DNA from: Muscardinus avellanarius
Lineage: Eukaryota; Chordata; Mammalia; Rodentia; Gliridae
Direction: 5' to 3'
NCBI GenBank assembly: GCA_963383645.1
Contig: OY726560.1
Location: 30,193,173-30,257,172 of the forward strand
DNA length: 64,000 nucleotides
Part shown: positions 60,600 through 64,000 of the stretch, in pieces
How positions within the stretch are numbered: position 1 is the stretch's first letter
How the letters are laid out: every line of letters starts with the position of its first letter
Notes under the pieces: generated by a model
Told to the model about the DNA's origin: nothing
The model's database searches: none
What the model saw: only the letters and a program-made list of their open reading frames with translations
Program-made: the position numbers and the translations under genes

Positions 60600-61562
60600 A
60601 TCATCAAGGGGTTGATTGCAACAGGCAGTGTACTCTCTCTTCCAGCTGTACTCCATGATACACAGCTTACAGCCTTTCTTCATGGTTGTTCCATGTTTCT
60701 GATGTTTAAAATTCTTTGTCTTTTTTCTTCTAGAAACCTTGGCTTCATCCTCAAAACTTCACACATTGTCCCACTTGGGCCTGCTTGGCTTCCCAAACTT
60801 TCTTTGAAATTTAGTAGTAAATCTGCATGACTCATATTTTTCAGCAAAGCCAGCATTACATGTACACCAAGACAAACTGCCAAAAGAAAAAGTCATCACA
60901 CCCTCTTTAATCATTCTGCTGGAATTTTTTCAATCATAGCTACTGGGCCTGCTCCATCTGGACCACATCTGGGCCTGAGTTTATCTGGGCTACCCAGACT
61001 TTAACTTCATTTGCAGCCTCCATCATGGCTATTGATGGCCATGTCTCCATCACGGCCCCTACTTTCTCCTTCTTTGTATCCATTCTACTATTATGCTTTC
61101 TTCCATGGTATAATTTCTCTGGCCTCTGTTTTATACATGTCTTTCCAGCCAAACAGCAAATCCATAAAGTCTCTCTGCTTTACCTATAGCTTCCAAAATT
61201 CAGTGCACACTTTGTTCAACATGGACATCAATATCCATTATGTAGTTTGGATTTTGCTGTTTTGAGATTTCCTATACCAGCTTAATCAGTCAGATATTTT
61301 TAAATTCAGTTGGCCTTACACAAAGTTTCAGGACATGGTCAAAATAGTGTTAAGTTCTTTGCCAAAATGTAATATTTGTGACCTCTACTCCATTTTCCTA
61401 TGGAATCCTTTTGGCTCTCCAAAATCTCCTGAGCATAGTTCCTACCACTCACCATTCTAGCTACTCTCTGACCATTCCAATTTTCTCTCACAAAACAATT
61501 CCAAAGACTCATAAAAAGCATAGACTAGGAAATAGTAGCAATGACCCCACTTTTGGTACCAA
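60600..61562 (-). mobile_element. Probable MaLR internal sequence, antisense
   Basis: Non-coding C/T-rich sequence ending TTTTGGTACCAATTTG immediately before an antisense LTR. MaLR elements show this junction (internal sequence then LTR). Frames at 61011-61265, 60680-60883 and 61378-61683 have no protein I recognise; MaLR internals lack intact genes. Confidence 0.45.
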
Positions 61563-61880
61563 TTTGTATTTAAGCAGTCTCACACATATGATAAAAAAAA
61601 AAAAACTGATCATATACCTTAGAAAAAGGGAAACTCATTTTCTCATGATTTTTCTTGTAGATCTTGAGGTTCAGTCAATGTAGGATGAACCATATATGAC
61701 CCCCAAGGCCTCATCACCCCAGTACCCTCTTCTCCAGCCACATACTATTTATTGACCCAGGCCACCAACTCGTTAAATCCTTTGGATTTATCCACTCCTG
61801 AGATTACAAACAATCCCTGCTTCTAACATTGCTATCTTGTTTCTGTGAGGGCTAAATGACATAATTCCAAACCATTTCAT
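61563..61880 (-). mobile_element. ERVL-MaLR-like LTR, antisense
   Basis: Shares CTCATGRTTTTWCTTG, GGCCCAGGCCACC-like and TGAGGGCTAA segments with 58808-59215. Together with 60600-61562 it looks like one end of a MaLR provirus remnant. An A tract near 61593-61605 interrupts it. Confidence 0.5.
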
Positions 61881-62007
61881 ATTGCTTTTATAATTATATA
61901 AAACTTAATATTTTTTAAAAAATCATTAGGAATTTATTTTTTCTATGAATTATGTTTTTATGTCCTTTTCCTACAGGTTTTTTAAATCTTTTTGTTTTGT
62001 TTTGGTT

Positions 62008-62008
62008 T

Positions 62009-62041
<33 letters not shown>

Positions 62042-62216
62042 GTGGTACTGGGGTTCCTGGAAGCCCTTCTACCTCCGGGCTACACTCCCAGACCTATTTT
62101 ATATTTTTGAAACAGGGTCTCTTAAGCCAGCGCGGCTGGCTTCGAGCCTGTGTGATCCTCCTGTCTCCGCCTGACAAACGCGGGGATTATAAGCGTGTGC
62201 CACCACGCCCGGCCTT
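62008..62216 (-). mobile_element. B1-dID-like SINE, young hairpin type
   Basis: Antisense: long T tract, GGTACTGGGGTTCCTGGAAG, hairpin AAGCCAGC-GCG-GCTGGCTT, CCACCACGCCCGGC. CpGs kept. The linker is shortened. The 98-codon frame 61945-62241 is this SINE. Confidence 0.95.
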
Positions 62217-62410
62217 AATCTTATTTGAAGGGACTATTTGATTACTTTGTTAATACCTTCTCACCGTGCTTTATGTTTTTACTTTGTTTATTGTTCTTTT
62301 ATTTTAATATAGTAAAATGTGTATAGTTCTCTTATTTTGCTATATTATTCATATCTTTCTCTATTTTGAAGATATGATTTTTAAATATTTTACTCCAGAA
62401 CATATAGTTG

Positions 62411-62628
62411 TTTTTTTGTGTGTGTGTGGTATTAAGGATTGAACCCAGAGATGTAATATCTTCAAGTTACACTCTCTACCTGATTTTATTTCTTTTTTGA
62501 AAACAAGGTATTGCTAGGTTGATGAAAGTCGCACTACTTGCTGAGGCTGTCCTCAAACTTGCAATAATCCTATCTCTGCAGACTTCCATGTACAGGGATT
62601 ATAGGAGTGCATCAACACCATGCCTGCT
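62411..62628 (-). mobile_element. B1-dID-like SINE, old, diverged
   Basis: Antisense: T and TG tail, GTATTAAGGATTGAACCCAG, both repeat units, CACCATGCCTGC. Confidence 0.85.
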
Positions 62629-63039
62629 TCAAAACAATATAGTTTTTCTTTTTGTGTATGTGGTTTTACTCAATTAAAATGTATGCATGTATTTGTATAT
62701 ATGAATATGTATAAATTAGAAGGTAGAAATTTACATCACTTTATATATGCATAACAGTTTATCTATTGTCAGTTATAAATAATTCATTTCTATACTGATT
62801 TATATCATCACCTTTGTCTATTTAGTTTCTTCATATTGCCAAACTCACATCCTTTTCCATTCTGAAAGTACTATTTTTATTGATTATAAACTCCATAATA
62901 GGTTTTGATAGGTGTGAGAATGTTCTCACTCCTTTTTTCTTTCTTCTTATAATTTTTATGTCCTCTGTCAGTTACTATTTTTCTGTATCTTTCTTTAATT
63001 CTTTAAATTCAAATAATATATTCTTGAACATTTACCTTT
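62629..63039. other. Unique AT-rich sequence
   Basis: Nothing recognised. Confidence 0.5.
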
Positions 63040-63052
63040 TTATCTGTATTTT

Positions 63053-63269
63053 TTATTATTTATTAATGGTACTGACTGGAGATGGAACCTAGGGATCTTC
63101 TACATCCAGGCTACACCCCCAGACCTATTTTATATTTTATTTGGAAACAAGTTCTCACTAAGTTGCTGAAAACCTCACTAAGTAGCTAAGGCTGGCTTTG
63201 AACCTGTGCAATCCTCCTGTCTTAGCCTTCCAAGTACTGGGGTTAAAAATGTGTACCACCACGCCCAGC
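63053..63269 (-). mobile_element. B1-dID-like SINE, old type, with intact target duplication
   Basis: Antisense: ACTGGAGATGGAACCTAGGG, both repeat units, ACCACCACGCCCAGC. Exact 13-bp duplication TTATCTGTATTTT (63040-63052, 63270-63282). Confidence 0.95.
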
Positions 63270-63282
63270 TTATCTGTATTTT

Positions 63283-64000
63283 GGAATGATAATTTTAAGC
63301 TCCAAAATAATCTTCTGCAATCACTATTTAATATGGGTTAATCTTATGTTAATTGTATTTGTACTCTTTTTATGAAATTATATCTAACTATTGTTCATAG
63401 GTTCTAATATATATTTTAGGAAAGGCAGAAGCTGGGTTTTAAAATTGGCAAAGATAACACTTGTATCATCCTTTGCTAAATTTATCACTAGGTACCTTTT
63501 GATTTTTCCTATTATAGTTACCATACATAGCTCATTGATTTTTTTGAGCATAATATTTCAGCACGTCTTAAGTCAGGGTATAACTTACCATCAATGGTAT
63601 CTTAAAACCATTACAGATTAAAAGCAGTGATGTGTTTGACATTGCGTAGAAATGAGTAAACTCACTGTTCATTAGGCTGCTCTCTAATTTCAGTGAAAAA
63701 TAATATTTCACCGTGTTCCTGAGGTTTGACAATGTTTTAGAATCTTGTATTTTGATCAAAACATAAAACTGAAATGTACATTGTTCGCAAAACCTCATGG
63801 AGAAATGGCAGCATGATATACTGCAAAGTATGTGTCAAAGTTACAGTAAGATATTTTTCAATAAGAATAAATTAGAGCCAGGCATGGTGGCTTACACTTG
63901 TAATCCCATTATCTTCAACTAAGAAGAAGACATTTCCTCCAAGTTTGACAGGCACATTTTGCATTAATTCTTTAAATTTTATAAAAGAATGAGATGTCTA
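63283..64000. other. Unique sequence with a SINE scrap
   Basis: Apart from the 34-bp SINE fragment at 63876-63909, nothing recognised up to the window end. Confidence 0.5.
63876..63909 (+). mobile_element. 5' fragment of a B1-dID-like SINE
   Basis: AGCCAGGCATGGTGGCTTAC then ACTTGTAATCCCAT: only the first 34 bases of the left half. No ID half or tail follows, so the 3' part was lost by deletion or rearrangement. Confidence 0.8.

Noticed and set aside
1..64000. A previously undescribed multi-gene system
   Set aside because: No intact gene or gene cluster is present on either strand; the structure is explained by retrotransposons, LTRs and simple repeats, with unique AT-rich DNA between.

Overview
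This is mammalian nuclear DNA, AT-rich, and I find no functional gene in it. No open reading frame in any frame looks like a conserved exon or retrogene. The longest ones lie in LINE-1 (L1) remnants, antisense SINEs or simple repeats. The window reads as an intergenic or intronic gene desert built up by retrotransposons.

Host: the main SINE is a dimer. Its left half is 7SL-derived and B1-like, starting near GCCGGGCGTGGTGGC. Its right half is tRNA/ID-derived, with A-box-like TAGCTCAGAGGT and B-box-like GGGTTCCATCCC, ending CCAGTACCAC plus an A-rich tail. This is the B1-dID plan known from squirrels, dormice and their relatives, so I infer a rodent of the squirrel-related clade (Sciuridae, Aplodontiidae or Gliridae). 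The species cannot be fixed. About 30 copies are present in two types. An older type carries two similar units (ACTTAGTGAGGCCCT, ACTCAGTGAGACCCT). A younger type lacks one unit and has a hairpin there (AAGCCAGC-CGC-GCTGGCTT).

Layout. 0.5-1.9 kb: minus-strand L1 with a nested L1 3' end. 2-12 kb: mostly unique AT-rich DNA, one SINE, one L1 scrap, one CA repeat. 12.3-15.4 kb: SINEs, a MaLR-type LTR, a near-perfect hairpin and a minus-strand L1. 15.4-20.5 kb: unique. 20.5-23.1 kb: young SINE with a GAA tract, then an L1 with a 5' inversion carrying three SINEs. 24.6-29.3 kb: old LTR-like repeat, diverged SINEs, two L1 pieces. 31.98-35.24 kb: an L1 with a tandemly repeated GC-rich 5' UTR, interrupted by a 451-bp solo LTR and fused directly to the end of ORF2, all within a 10-bp target duplication. 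36.8-41.8 kb: young SINE followed by a 4.7-kb L1 that has a 5' UTR-like region and ORF2 but no recognisable ORF1. 42-58 kb: unique DNA with scattered SINEs, LTR-like segments, microsatellites and two small tandem duplications. 58.8-64 kb: MaLR LTRs and internal sequence, a short LTR, and more SINEs.

The most interesting item is the 32-35 kb element: an internally deleted L1 that appears to have inserted as one unit, with a duplicated promoter later split by a retroviral LTR. I found no CRISPR array, operon, RNA gene or unknown multi-gene system. Identifications rest on reading and on internal comparison between copies; no database search was possible.
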